DNA of 64,000 nt from Zhuqueibacter pondensis (lineage in GTDB: Bacteria > Zhuqueibacterota > Zhuqueibacteria > Zhuqueibacterales > Zhuqueibacteraceae). Below are positions 1 through 7,794 of the stretch, one piece after another. Both the position numbers and the translations under genes were made by a program. The notes under the pieces are model-generated. The model searched no databases and was not told the origin of the DNA. It saw nothing but the letters and a program-made list of their open reading frames with translations. Each line of letters opens with the position of its first letter. The stretch's first letter is position 1. The DNA lies in assembly GCA_034505955.1 (NCBI GenBank), contig JAPDQK010000004.1, positions 62,001 to 126,000 of the forward strand, written 5' to 3'.

Positions 1-283
1 GGCCGGCTCTCCAAATCATAACCGGCGCCAGATCGTCCATGGTGTGAAGATGTTCCTTGCCTTCCGGTCGTGCTTCTTCAACTTTGACGGGTTTGACGAG
101 ATCGCGCTGGTGCGCGTACAGCCCCAAGCCGAGAAAACTCACCAGAACACACGCGACCACCACGTTGGTTTCTGCATGTTGCCGGTTTGCCGAGAGGAGA
201 AGGGTGAGACTCCATAGGACAAACAGCAGCGCCAGCAACAGTATTCCCCAAGTCCAAAAGCGGGATTTCAGAATCGGTTCCAT
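1..283 (-). CDS. N-terminus of a small inner-membrane protein (partial, runs off left edge)
   Basis: Reading leftward from the ATG at 281-283 gives about 94 residues with no stop before the window edge. It begins MEPILKSRFWTWG and has two hydrophobic segments at roughly residues 10-32 and 40-57, followed by a charged stretch (YAHQRDLVKPVKVEEARPEG) and then LAPVMIWRAG at the edge. The layout suggests two membrane helices with a soluble C-terminal part that lies outside the window. I do not recognise the family and assign no function. The frame is supported by a consensus promoter (400-428) pointing into it. Confidence 0.6.
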   Translation of the reverse strand, partial: MEPILKSRFWTWGILLLALLFVLWSLTLLLSANRQHAETNVVVACVLVSFLGLGLYAHQRDLVKPVKVEEARPEGKEHLHTMDDLAPVMIWRAG

Positions 284-399
284 GTTACCATCTTTCGGTT
301 TACAGCAAAGATTTTTTCACCTTAAAATTTCGTCTTTTAAAGCCTCGGCAAAAGACAGCCAGGAATGAATTCCAGGATAATGGTTTGAAGAGCCATTCT

Positions 400-428
400 A
401 TTATACTCAAGTGTGGCCTTTTTGTCAA
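400..428 (-). promoter_or_regulatory. Consensus sigma-70 promoter for the leftward gene at 1-283
   Basis: On the minus strand TTGACA (423-428) is followed by exactly 17 bases and then TATAAT (400-405). Both boxes are perfect consensus. It points at the start codon at 283, leaving a 5' leader of about 110 bases. It is divergent from the plus-strand promoter at 456-484, so the 28-484 bp region serves two genes. Confidence 0.75.
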
Positions 429-455
429 GAGAATTTCCCGGGAATCAAAAAGCAT

Positions 456-484
456 TTGCAATTTTGTTAAAATTTATTTAGTAT
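456..484 (+). promoter_or_regulatory. Probable sigma-70 promoter for the exported protein gene at 560
   Basis: TTGCAA (456-461), a 17-base AT-rich spacer, then TAGTAT (479-484). It lies about 70 bases upstream of a strong ribosome binding site and start codon. The match is moderate (four of six bases in each box) but the spacing is ideal. Confidence 0.5.
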
Positions 485-559
485 CTACGCGCGTATTGAA
501 AACCAGACAAATCCGAGTGGATGATTTTTATGTCACAGTTCAAACTGACAGGAGGAAAT

Positions 560-1609
560 ATGCGAGTCTTTGCAAAAACACTTGTTGCCATTTTGACGCT
601 GGTTTTGAACCTCAACTTGTCGGCGCAAGAGCAAGTGGTGGTCATTCCCAAACCAGTGGCTGGCGCACCATTTGCTTATTTTGACCAGGCCGATTTATTT
701 TCGCAGGCCTATCATTTGTTCCGCGAGGGGTTGACCATACCGGCGATCGACAGTTTGAGAAAATTGCTGTACAACAGCGGCGTACCATTGGATCTGCGAA
801 ACTATTATCTCGTCGTCGCGAATTTTACCGACGAACTCTCGCCGATCGGTTTGCTTCATGAAGGCAGCAATTTTTTTGATACCCGCCTTTATGGACTTGA
901 CAAAGCCAGGCTTTATTATCTATTCATCTCTCGACAGCGGCGTGGCGCTTCCTTTGTGTCAACATTATTGACGGCAAAAAATTCGCCTTTTCTACAGAAT
1001 CTGCCGCAGTTTGTCGGCATGTTTTTTCCATTCTTGCCCAGCGTGCGGGCATTGCAACCGGACACCACGTGGATCGATGTACGCGAGTATGATATTCCAC
1101 CAAAGTTCCGTAAATTTTCAACCATTTCCGTGATCGTGAAAGCCAGTCTGGAGGCGGAAAAGCGTCTTGCCACCGCATCTTTTGACAACACGGCGAAAGA
1201 GCACTGGAGTTTCGGTGTGGCCACGGCCGTTACCAGCGCAAAAGATGTGGATTTTGCCGTTGGTAATGATGGCGTGATTATCATCCGGCCCAAACGCCGT
1301 GGCGATCTCGGAAGTTTTGCCGTGATCAATTTTCATTTTTATGCCGTTGATACCAGAGCGAAATCACTTGCCACTTCCTTTCATTTGCTCGGCGGTTTGC
1401 GCCTGGCACGGGTAATTGAGCCCATCCTCGGTATAGGTTTTGGCGTACCGGTGGGTTTTCTGGAAGCACATCTTTTTGCCGGTTACAGTGTTGAAGTGAC
1501 GCAGGTGTTGAAATCGGGTTTCAAAGTAGGCGACAGAGTCGAAGTGGACCCATTCAAGACCAAATTTCGCGGCAAGCCACGCCTCGGACTCGAGCTGAAA
1601 TTTCCGTAA
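560..1609 (+). CDS. Exported protein of unknown function, possible outer-membrane barrel C-terminus
   Basis: The start is the ATG at 560, which has GGAGG at 551-555 and opens directly into a signal peptide (MRVFAKTLVAILTLVLNLNLSAQ). An in-frame ATG at 521 lacks this context. The mature protein is about 325 residues. Its first half looks helical and TPR-like (AYHLFREGLTIPAIDSLRKLLYNSG). The second half (from about residue 230) is rich in alternating hydrophobic and glycine strands and ends LGLELKFP, which is typical of beta-barrel or surface proteins. I do not recognise a family. Export to the periplasm or outer membrane is well supported; the barrel is inference. Confidence 0.75.
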   Translation: MRVFAKTLVAILTLVLNLNLSAQEQVVVIPKPVAGAPFAYFDQADLFSQAYHLFREGLTIPAIDSLRKLLYNSGVPLDLRNYYLVVANFTDELSPIGLLHEGSNFFDTRLYGLDKARLYYLFISRQRRGASFVSTLLTAKNSPFLQNLPQFVGMFFPFLPSVRALQPDTTWIDVREYDIPPKFRKFSTISVIVKASLEAEKRLATASFDNTAKEHWSFGVATAVTSAKDVDFAVGNDGVIIIRPKRRGDLGSFAVINFHFYAVDTRAKSLATSFHLLGGLRLARVIEPILGIGFGVPVGFLEAHLFAGYSVEVTQVLKSGFKVGDRVEVDPFKTKFRGKPRLGLELKFP

Positions 1610-1672
1610 TTGGCAGCATGATTTGAAAACTCAGAACACGCACATCGAAATCTGGTACGCACCAGTCACGCC

Positions 1673-2332
1673 TTACCATAAACTGGGCACCAGGCGCCAT
1701 GGCGTTCGGCTTTGATATTTCTTCCAACTTTCGCCAAAACGGCCGGAGAGAAGCTGTTCTTCTTTGACAATGCGCAGAATCAAAGAAGGTATCACTAAAA
1801 CCACAAGAGCAACCGCGGCAATGACACTACCGAAGAGCATGGCAATGCCAAGATAGGAACAAATGGTGCCCAAATACCAGGGGTGACGCACGTGCGCGTA
1901 AGGCCCGGCGGTCACAAGTTTGAGCTTGGGATCGACAGTGACATGCGGAATGAATGATGGGCCGGCTTGGTAGATTGACCAAACTCGCATTGCCGAGCCG
2001 GCCAGCATGACCAGCAGCCCGACCCAGTTCCACCATTGCGTTGCCGGCAATTCCGGCCACAATTTATAACGATATTCCAACATGGGGGCGATCACATTCG
2101 TGAAAAAACTCAGGCCGATTGCGCCGGTCGTCCAGCGTGCCTGATCTTCTTCTTTGCGGTAGCTGCGCAACGTGTTGGCCGCGGGACTAAATGCTTCGGC
2201 AAGGCGCGTCAGAAAAGTTGCTGCCAGAAACCCCCACAACAGGGGTGTATTTTGCAAATTCCTGATTCCAAGTAAAAGCGCAAAGATCCCCGTAAAAAAT
2301 ACGACGCGTAGCAAGTTGAACATAAAATTCAT
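1673..2332 (-). CDS. Isoprenylcysteine carboxyl methyltransferase-family membrane protein
   Basis: 219 residues with four to five hydrophobic segments. The C-terminal half carries the ICMT/PEMT-type signature: HVRHPWYLGT near residue 150, then a membrane segment, then KEEQLL and a terminal W-x-x-Y stretch. In this superfamily the His-Pro motif and the Glu-Glu pair bind S-adenosylmethionine at the membrane surface. Bacterial members methylate varied small or lipid substrates, and the substrate cannot be told here. The gene converges on the exported protein gene at 560-1609. The start at 2332 has AAAGG just upstream; a second ATG three codons in is possible. Confidence 0.8.
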   Translation of the reverse strand: MNFMFNLLRVVFFTGIFALLLGIRNLQNTPLLWGFLAATFLTRLAEAFSPAANTLRSYRKEEDQARWTTGAIGLSFFTNVIAPMLEYRYKLWPELPATQWWNWVGLLVMLAGSAMRVWSIYQAGPSFIPHVTVDPKLKLVTAGPYAHVRHPWYLGTICSYLGIAMLFGSVIAAVALVVLVIPSLILRIVKEEQLLSGRFGESWKKYQSRTPWRLVPSLW

Positions 2333-2504
2333 GACCTTTCACAGCGGTTGAGTATTCAGGCTCGCCAACAAATACCACTTCGCAATCGGGCAATAAGACT
2401 TCCATGTTTCGGCGGTTTTTGATTCCTGCCGTGCATGGTTGTGATGTTAATGATAGATAAAATTTTCGCGCGAAGCAAGGAGAATTTGTGGAGGATTTAT
2501 CATC

Positions 2505-2618
2505 TTAACCCCGATAATTCACGCGGTGCGTAAATCGACCCTTGAGATACTGTTACGCTTATTATCTCACGGAGTTGGCCCAAGCCTGAAAATGTGGCTT
2601 ATGAATTATCGGGGTTAA
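2505..2618. mobile_element. MITE-like element with 17-bp perfect terminal inverted repeats (copy 1)
   Basis: The 114-bp element is bounded by TTAACCCCGATAATTCA (2505-2521) and its exact reverse complement (2602-2618). A second copy lies at 39004-39094 and shares the ends plus CGGTGCGTAAATCGAC on the left and CAAGCCTGAAAAT on the right, while the centre differs. There is no reading frame. The outermost TTAA on each side could be a target-site duplication, with the true repeat starting CCCCGAT. It fills most of the gene-free stretch 2333-2673; I see nothing else there. Confidence 0.75.
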
Positions 2619-2673
2619 AACTATCCGAATTTCCTCAACCAGCAATGAGTGTTCGAGAAAGCCCAAACGCTTT

Positions 2674-3327
2674 TCACAACCGCGTTACTCCCTCCACGCT
2701 CACCCGCACCGAATCCACGCCTGGCTCTCCTGGTGTGCCGGCGCGGTATGCTCTCGCAATAATCGTTGCCGGGCCGGAAAGCCCTTCCACACTCCACGGC
2801 TGTTGGTACGGCGGGGAATTATCCATGCCCAGGAAATTGGCGCCGACCTGGAATTCAACCCGTTGAATGCCGTTTGGGTGACTCGCCAGCACCTCAATTA
2901 TTATAGTACCGAGGCCGGGTATGAAAGCGCCATTTGTCGGATAAATAATTTTTACCGTGGGTTTTTCGATGGCCAAAACCGTAAGCGTGATGCTCCCCTG
3001 GGTTTCTCCTTTTTTCTCGTCACGTACTTTAACTGAGATTTGATAATTGCCTCCAGCCGCAGGAGCGGTCCACAGCACGGAGCGCCCGGTGGTTGAAGCA
3101 AGCGTGCCTTTTTCCGCGCTCCATTCATAAGACAGGACGCCACCTTCGGGATCCCGCGCTTCAACGATCACCGTGGTGGTGTCGGTAGGCGAGAGCTGAT
3201 TGCGGACCGCGTAAACTCGGTCAATGATCGGGGCTTTGTTGGGTTGTACCAGATTGCCCAATTCTTCACAACCGAGCAAGCTACTGAGTGCAATCAACAA
3301 AGCAATGACAATGGAGAGTCGATGCAT
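2674..3327 (-). CDS. Lipoprotein with Ig-like domains
   Basis: The start is taken at the ATG at 3325-3327 because it opens a lipoprotein signal peptide (MHRLSIVIALLIALSSLLGC) with lipobox LLGC; an upstream in-frame start would put an unrelated segment ahead of it. The mature part, about 195 residues, has two beta-sandwich repeats: one PKD/cadherin-like (DPEGGVLSYEWSAEKGTL around residues 60-80) and a second Big_7-like one (VKIIYPTNGAFIPGLGTI, then VEFQVGANFLG). Such modules are extracellular adhesion or scaffolding units. It is the last gene of the leftward run from 5688 and is probably carried to the outer membrane. Confidence 0.75.
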   Translation of the reverse strand: MHRLSIVIALLIALSSLLGCEELGNLVQPNKAPIIDRVYAVRNQLSPTDTTTVIVEARDPEGGVLSYEWSAEKGTLASTTGRSVLWTAPAAGGNYQISVKVRDEKKGETQGSITLTVLAIEKPTVKIIYPTNGAFIPGLGTIIIEVLASHPNGIQRVEFQVGANFLGMDNSPPYQQPWSVEGLSGPATIIARAYRAGTPGEPGVDSVRVSVEGVTRL

Positions 3328-3450
3328 AAAAACCTGACCCGCATTAGTCACAATAACCAATAAAGCTAATTGCCAGGCCGCCAAGGTCTCAAGACTTTTC
3401 CTGGCTTTTGGACGATCAGGACAACATTGGACCGGTTATGATCTTTTCAT

Positions 3451-4215
3451 TCATTCTGCCAGTGTCGCTTGCAACACTTCTCTGCCAAGGCCGGTCGCTT
3501 GCTCAATGATCACGGCCACCTGAATTTGTCCGGTATTGACTGTGCCAGACAGACTCGTCATCATATGCACGGATTTTTTTTCACCAGCCTGAATGCCACT
3601 GAAATTTTCCGGTGGCAGAATTTTCCGCACAACATGATGATGACCAGCCATTTTCAAATCTTCCCAAACTATTGCCAGCACGGCAAACTGTGAGAATGCG
3701 CTGCTACCGAGGCGCGCAATCGTAACCTCAATATCCAGGCTGGCGGCTGCAATCCTTTTCCTGGCTTCAATGGTGAAATGCGCGATTTTGTCAATTTCGG
3801 CGCCCACGGCGCTGCGATAACGTAACAGCGCATTGGAGGTGCTGGACGCCCCTTGCGCCCGCGTTCCGGAGCCATTAAAAAATACATCGGGAACAGCAGG
3901 CCCGGCATTCGCGAGAATTTTATATCGATCGGCACTTTCGGACAAAGCCTGCGCATCCGGATATTGGGCGCTGGGCAGGTGATGCTCGACAATGATCACC
4001 TGTTCCTGGGGAAATGCGGCCGCCAGACTGTCCAAAGCGATCATGGCAAAGGAGCTGAAGGGCGCGGTATCATTGACAAAAGCTTCCACAAAAACGATGC
4101 GCCGGCGTTCACTGCGGGGATTTTGGGGGTCCAACGGATTACTCCGTTCCAACTCCCCGCAGGCACACAACAGCAGGAAAAAGCCAAGAATGAATTTTTG
4201 TGATCGTGAGGACAT
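3451..4215 (-). CDS. Lipoprotein with a thioredoxin-like (Omp28-like) fold lacking CxxC
   Basis: 254 residues starting with a lipoprotein signal (MSSRSQKFILGFFLLLCACG, lipobox LCAC). The next part (RRIVFVEAFVNDTAPFSSFA, then QVIIVEHHLPSAQYPD, then PAVPDVFFNG) follows the strand order of thioredoxin-fold Omp28-related proteins, including the cis-Pro-like PAVP-D-V-F-F-N-G. The CxxC active site expected after VEAF is absent, so it is unlikely to be an oxidoreductase. The rest is beta-rich. It lies between a CsgG-like protein and an Ig lipoprotein on the same strand, which suggests an envelope assembly role. The fold assignment is by pattern only. Confidence 0.65.
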   Translation of the reverse strand: MSSRSQKFILGFFLLLCACGELERSNPLDPQNPRSERRRIVFVEAFVNDTAPFSSFAMIALDSLAAAFPQEQVIIVEHHLPSAQYPDAQALSESADRYKILANAGPAVPDVFFNGSGTRAQGASSTSNALLRYRSAVGAEIDKIAHFTIEARKRIAAASLDIEVTIARLGSSAFSQFAVLAIVWEDLKMAGHHHVVRKILPPENFSGIQAGEKKSVHMMTSLSGTVNTGQIQVAVIIEQATGLGREVLQATLAE

Positions 4216-4271
4216 TGCCTTGTGCTTTTTTCAAGTGGTCGCGAAAAGACAAAGGCAGTCATGTTGTCGAA

Positions 4272-5186
4272 TTAGAAACGCCAACGCAGTCCAAGCCGCA
4301 CTTCCCCGGATTGGGCGAACAATTCCAATTCTCCTGCCGGCTTGGCTGGTTGTAGAGCCGTCGTGGCAAAAATTTGATTTTCCTCAGATCGGTTTTTAAT
4401 CCAGAAGTTGATGCTGGCCAGCGCCAACGCGCCGGTTGCAATGATCAAACCATTTCGGGCCTTGCGAAAATTACTGGCACGCTTGTAGTACGTGTCGAAT
4501 TCATGAAGTCTTTTGGCAGACTGATAATCTTGATACGCATGATGGGAGATTTCGTGCGTCACCCCGGTTGCGGCTGCGGAAAGTGCGGTTGCGAACAACA
4601 ACCAAGAAGCGGGATACTTTTTCAGTTGCAGCTTTTCGCGATAATCACCTTCGCCGGTGAGATTGAAGATGATGTTTGCGGCCAGCAAGCGCACCATATC
4701 ATCGGTCGTTTCGCGGCCGGGGCCGATGGCTTTCTCCGCCCGCACCTGGCCGGTCGCCACTTTGAAAATGTGACAATCAATCCGCAGCCGCGGCCCGACG
4801 GTACTGATTTCACCACTCACGAGAAATTCTGCACCGACCAATTGTCCGACTTGTTGCGCGGTTTTCTCGTCCAGCACGCCGGTTTGGCCGAGCGCCTGTT
4901 CCTGCAAAATTTTTTCCAATTTTTGGCGTTCAACCACCAGCAAACGGGATGGCGACCTCGATAATTCGGTTTTTAGCATTTCTGGAATGCTTTTTTCCAA
5001 CGCATCGAGGGTGAAAAGCCCGCTGTTATTCTTGAAATCCAAAACGGCAAGAGTGATGGTGGAGGAATCGGAGACAGAATCAAACAGGTGGGCGTCTTTC
5101 GCCAGCAGGGCCGAGACAAAAAACAATTGGAATGCCACGCTTGATGCGGACCAGGCGGCAGCAAAAAAACGAAGCAACTTTTTCAT
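4272..5186 (-). CDS. CsgG/FlgO-like envelope protein
   Basis: 304 residues with an N-terminal signal or anchor segment, then a CsgG/TolB-N-like alpha/beta domain: TLAVLDFKNNSG, ALEKSIPEMLKTELSR, LLVVERQKLEKILQEQALGQ, and VGAEFLVSGEISTVG. These are the standard landmarks of the CsgG, FlgO and LpoB group, periplasmic or outer-membrane proteins that form secretion pores or regulate envelope enzymes. A C-terminal half with hydrophobic segments near residues 195-210 and 245-262, ending LGLRWRF, is additional to the core domain. It is the second gene of the leftward run, 16 bases after the 5203-5688 gene. A pore for exporting the neighbouring lipoproteins or another substrate is inference. Confidence 0.75.
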   Translation of the reverse strand: MKKLLRFFAAAWSASSVAFQLFFVSALLAKDAHLFDSVSDSSTITLAVLDFKNNSGLFTLDALEKSIPEMLKTELSRSPSRLLVVERQKLEKILQEQALGQTGVLDEKTAQQVGQLVGAEFLVSGEISTVGPRLRIDCHIFKVATGQVRAEKAIGPGRETTDDMVRLLAANIIFNLTGEGDYREKLQLKKYPASWLLFATALSAAATGVTHEISHHAYQDYQSAKRLHEFDTYYKRASNFRKARNGLIIATGALALASINFWIKNRSEENQIFATTALQPAKPAGELELFAQSGEVRLGLRWRF

Positions 5187-5202
5187 TTTCGTATCTATGG
5201 CA

Positions 5203-5688
5203 TTATCGCCTCTCAGCTTCCTGGGCTGTTACCGTCAGCGTCTCATACAAGAAAATGCCCATTCCAATTAAAAAGGCCGTCCAGAAGACATATAAAATAA
5301 ATGTGAATAACTGCAGGGAAAATGGGACCTCTTGCTCCACAACAACCTTGCCTTCCTTGGTTTTTACGGTGGACATCGCTTTGGGACCACTTTGATTTGT
5401 GGAAGTTGTGCTGGCAACGCTTTTGGTGGTATCTTCCTGGGCCACGCTTACGAAAGTGGTTCGAATGTCGATTCCCCGTTCAACCAGGGTGTACAATTTA
5501 ATGGGCGCTGGCAAGGCGAGAACGCTCACGATGGTGACGATAATAACACACATGGTGATGCGTCCCAAGGTCAATTTGCCGCCAGCGAAATAGCCGATCA
5601 CAAACATGAGGAGTCCCACCGTCAAAGCTATCCACATAATGGTCGGACTGATGTTCGCAATGAACGGTAAAAGTCTTTCGTCAAACAT
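5203..5688 (-). CDS. Small three-helix membrane protein, first gene of the CsgG operon
   Basis: 161 residues with hydrophobic segments at about residues 14-33, 40-60 and 127-150, and a Ser/Thr-rich extracytoplasmic loop between the second and third. There is no recognisable domain. A consensus-like promoter sits upstream at 5828-5856 and the CsgG-like gene follows after 16 bases, so it very probably leads a four-gene operon (5688 to 2674). It could be a membrane partner of the CsgG-like protein; that is inference from position. Confidence 0.65.
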   Translation of the reverse strand: MFDERLLPFIANISPTIMWIALTVGLLMFVIGYFAGGKLTLGRITMCVIIVTIVSVLALPAPIKLYTLVERGIDIRTTFVSVAQEDTTKSVASTTSTNQSGPKAMSTVKTKEGKVVVEQEVPFSLQLFTFILYVFWTAFLIGMGIFLYETLTVTAQEAERR

Positions 5689-5827
5689 GGCTTCCTCGGT
5701 TAGTCGCGGCCCGTAGGCAGAAGCATATTGATTATCATAAAGTTAATAAAAAATCAGGAAAAGTCAACGAGATATTGCGCAAAGTTTGACATTTTTGCCG
5801 GCCGTCGGCGACGCACAAACTGTGTTG

Positions 5828-5856
5828 ATGTTACATTATTATTTCTTGAATGTCAA
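5828..5856 (-). promoter_or_regulatory. Sigma-70 promoter for the leftward CsgG-like operon
   Basis: Minus strand TTGACA (5851-5856), 17-base spacer, TAACAT (5828-5833). It lies between the stop of the Lhr-like gene (5870) and the start at 5688, giving a leader of about 130 bases. The -35 is perfect and the -10 matches four of six positions. Confidence 0.6.
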
Positions 5857-5869
5857 GTGAAATTTTCTT

Positions 5870-7621
5870 TCATAATCGCGACGGCCACAATACCATTTTT
5901 TGTTCTTCCCTTTCAAAACCGTGTTGTTGCAGCCATGCGACCGCCGGAGTGGCGGTAACCGGTGCCCCATCCCAAGTTTCCACTTCGAGGCGTTTGCGTG
6001 GACGAAAAGGCTCTGGTAACAAGAGAAATTGCCGCAGACAAACCAGCGAGGCCGCGAGCTGCTCGTCCGTCGCTGCGGCGAGGCGCCATAATCGCGTGCC
6101 GAAATTTTCCGCATACACCACCGGCTTGGCATTTAGAAAAAGGAGATGATTCCCTGCTTGCCGAACTATCGGTAAGGGCTTGTTGTTGGCATCCAGAAGG
6201 GGCAGGTTGACGCCACTGCCGTAGGGCACTGCCGGATCGAGCATGCTGAGCATCACCGGGCCGGAAGAAATTTCACCTGAACCTTCCGCCGCCAACATCT
6301 CTGCTGCATGCGGCAGCGCGAATTGCACACCGGAAAGACCCTGGACAAAATATCCGCGCCGCACCTCGCCGCGCCATTCCATGCGTTTCAGCCCTTGAAA
6401 GAGCACGTACCACGGGAGCAAGCCGGTTTCACGACGATACCACTCTTTCACCAAAATGCCATAACGCTCCAGTAGCAAATAGGCTTGGCGATGCGCCAGA
6501 CTGCGGTCATCAGGGTGTACATCCCCTTCCGCAGTCGTTGCGGGCTTGCCATAGATGGCGAAAGATTCGACCAGCGACCAACGGCCTTCGGTGAGCTGTA
6601 GCATTTCCGCTTGGCGAGATTCCCGGCGAAATTCTTCGCGTCGCCGTGCATAGCGACGGTGGCGCAGAGCATAATCGCGTTTGCGCCATTCCGGCAGTTT
6701 AGCTTCGAGAAACTGCTGTAAATCGTTGTCGGCAGTTCGAGGAGTGGATAATGATTTATCGTTGGATAATTCCGTCTCGGGAGGACGCGGCGTGCCATGT
6801 TCAGCCAGTTCATACAGCGTATGCAAGCTATCATTCGTCACCAGGCCACGCCATGCCAGTTCGGCCAATCCCTCAACCAATTGCGGTTTCGATAAATTGA
6901 TTCCAGCAACCAGATCGCGGAAAAAACTGGCGCCGTTCTCGCGGAGAAATTCTCGCACTTTTTGCGCTGGCGTAGAAAGCTGTGTTGCTTGTTCGCTTAA
7001 TTGTTCACGAGTATAAAAAAGATGGCCCTCACCCCGAAAAAAGAATTGCACCAATTTGGCGTGCCCTTTGTCCTCCTGATAGAGTCGCCAGATCAATTCG
7101 CCTTGTTGGCAAAGAGAAGCAAGTTGCAAGTGGCAAGCGGCAAAGAGTTGGGTGAATGGTGTATTCGGAAGACGAGCACGAAGCATCTCGCGCTCCAGGA
7201 AATCAATTGGTAAAAACAGTCCGCGCCAACGCTGGAGCAGAGGCAACAGTTGCGCCGCATTTTGCAATTGCCCGATTTGATGCCAGCGCCACAGAAAGTG
7301 CAAAAAATTTTCTATCGGTTTTGCGGCAAAAGCTCGGCGGCGTTCCTGAATCGCCCGGCGATAGAGCTGCTCGAAATGGCGGCGATCGCACCATTGCTCT
7401 TCGCCCGCCTCGCGAGTGAGACGACCGCGATACACGGCTCCGGATTTGGCCAGCTCCGACAGTGCCATTTCCACTTCATCATGATTGAGCGGATACCGTT
7501 GCAAAATCTCGGTAATGGTCACTGGCCCGCGGGTTTGCAGAAAGCGGAGAAGGAACTCACGCAATTTCTCGTGGCGCTTTTCGTTGGCTTCCGAAAGTTT
7601 TGGTGCAGGGTTATCAAACAT
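5870..7621 (-). CDS. Stand-alone Lhr C-terminal-domain protein (no helicase core)
   Basis: 583 residues. The N-terminal 100 residues hold a winged-helix-like segment (TITEILQRYPLNHDEVEMAL, then ELAKSGAVYRGRL). The C-terminal 200 residues match the extreme C-terminal region of long-form Lhr helicases: GRWSLVESF, HRQAYLLLERYGILVKEW, WYVLFQGLKRMEWRGEVRRG, and YFVQGLSGVQFALP. No Walker A, DEAH or other helicase motif is present and no helicase gene is adjacent, so this is the accessory half as an independent protein. In full-length Lhr this part is a tandem winged-helix and AlkZ/MutM-like module linked with DNA repair. The start at 7621 follows an in-frame stop by three codons, so the N-terminus is not truncated from a longer frame. 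Confidence 0.75.
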   Translation of the reverse strand: MFDNPAPKLSEANEKRHEKLREFLLRFLQTRGPVTITEILQRYPLNHDEVEMALSELAKSGAVYRGRLTREAGEEQWCDRRHFEQLYRRAIQERRRAFAAKPIENFLHFLWRWHQIGQLQNAAQLLPLLQRWRGLFLPIDFLEREMLRARLPNTPFTQLFAACHLQLASLCQQGELIWRLYQEDKGHAKLVQFFFRGEGHLFYTREQLSEQATQLSTPAQKVREFLRENGASFFRDLVAGINLSKPQLVEGLAELAWRGLVTNDSLHTLYELAEHGTPRPPETELSNDKSLSTPRTADNDLQQFLEAKLPEWRKRDYALRHRRYARRREEFRRESRQAEMLQLTEGRWSLVESFAIYGKPATTAEGDVHPDDRSLAHRQAYLLLERYGILVKEWYRRETGLLPWYVLFQGLKRMEWRGEVRRGYFVQGLSGVQFALPHAAEMLAAEGSGEISSGPVMLSMLDPAVPYGSGVNLPLLDANNKPLPIVRQAGNHLLFLNAKPVVYAENFGTRLWRLAAATDEQLAASLVCLRQFLLLPEPFRPRKRLEVETWDGAPVTATPAVAWLQQHGFEREEQKMVLWPSRL

Positions 7622-7687
7622 CGGTTTTAGTTAATTTATACGCTCGAACTCAGAAAAATCTAAATTTTTCTTGTGTTTTTTGCTCCC

Positions 7688-7768
7688 GGATTGCACGGAT
7701 GAGACGGATTCATACGGATAAAATTAATTCCTCCAAAAAATCCGTGAAAATCCGTGTCATCCGTGTTC
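7688..7768. repeat. ATCCGTG/CACGGAT dispersed repeat cluster
   Basis: CACGGAT and two CGGAT copies on the left face AATCCGTG, AATCCGTG and ATCCGTG on the right, so the segment can fold on itself. A degenerate relative lies at 23584-23674. It occupies the gap between the PIG-L and Lhr-like genes and contains no plausible gene. Confidence 0.6.
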
Positions 7769-7794
7769 AACAAAATAAACTTTCATTTTCAAGC

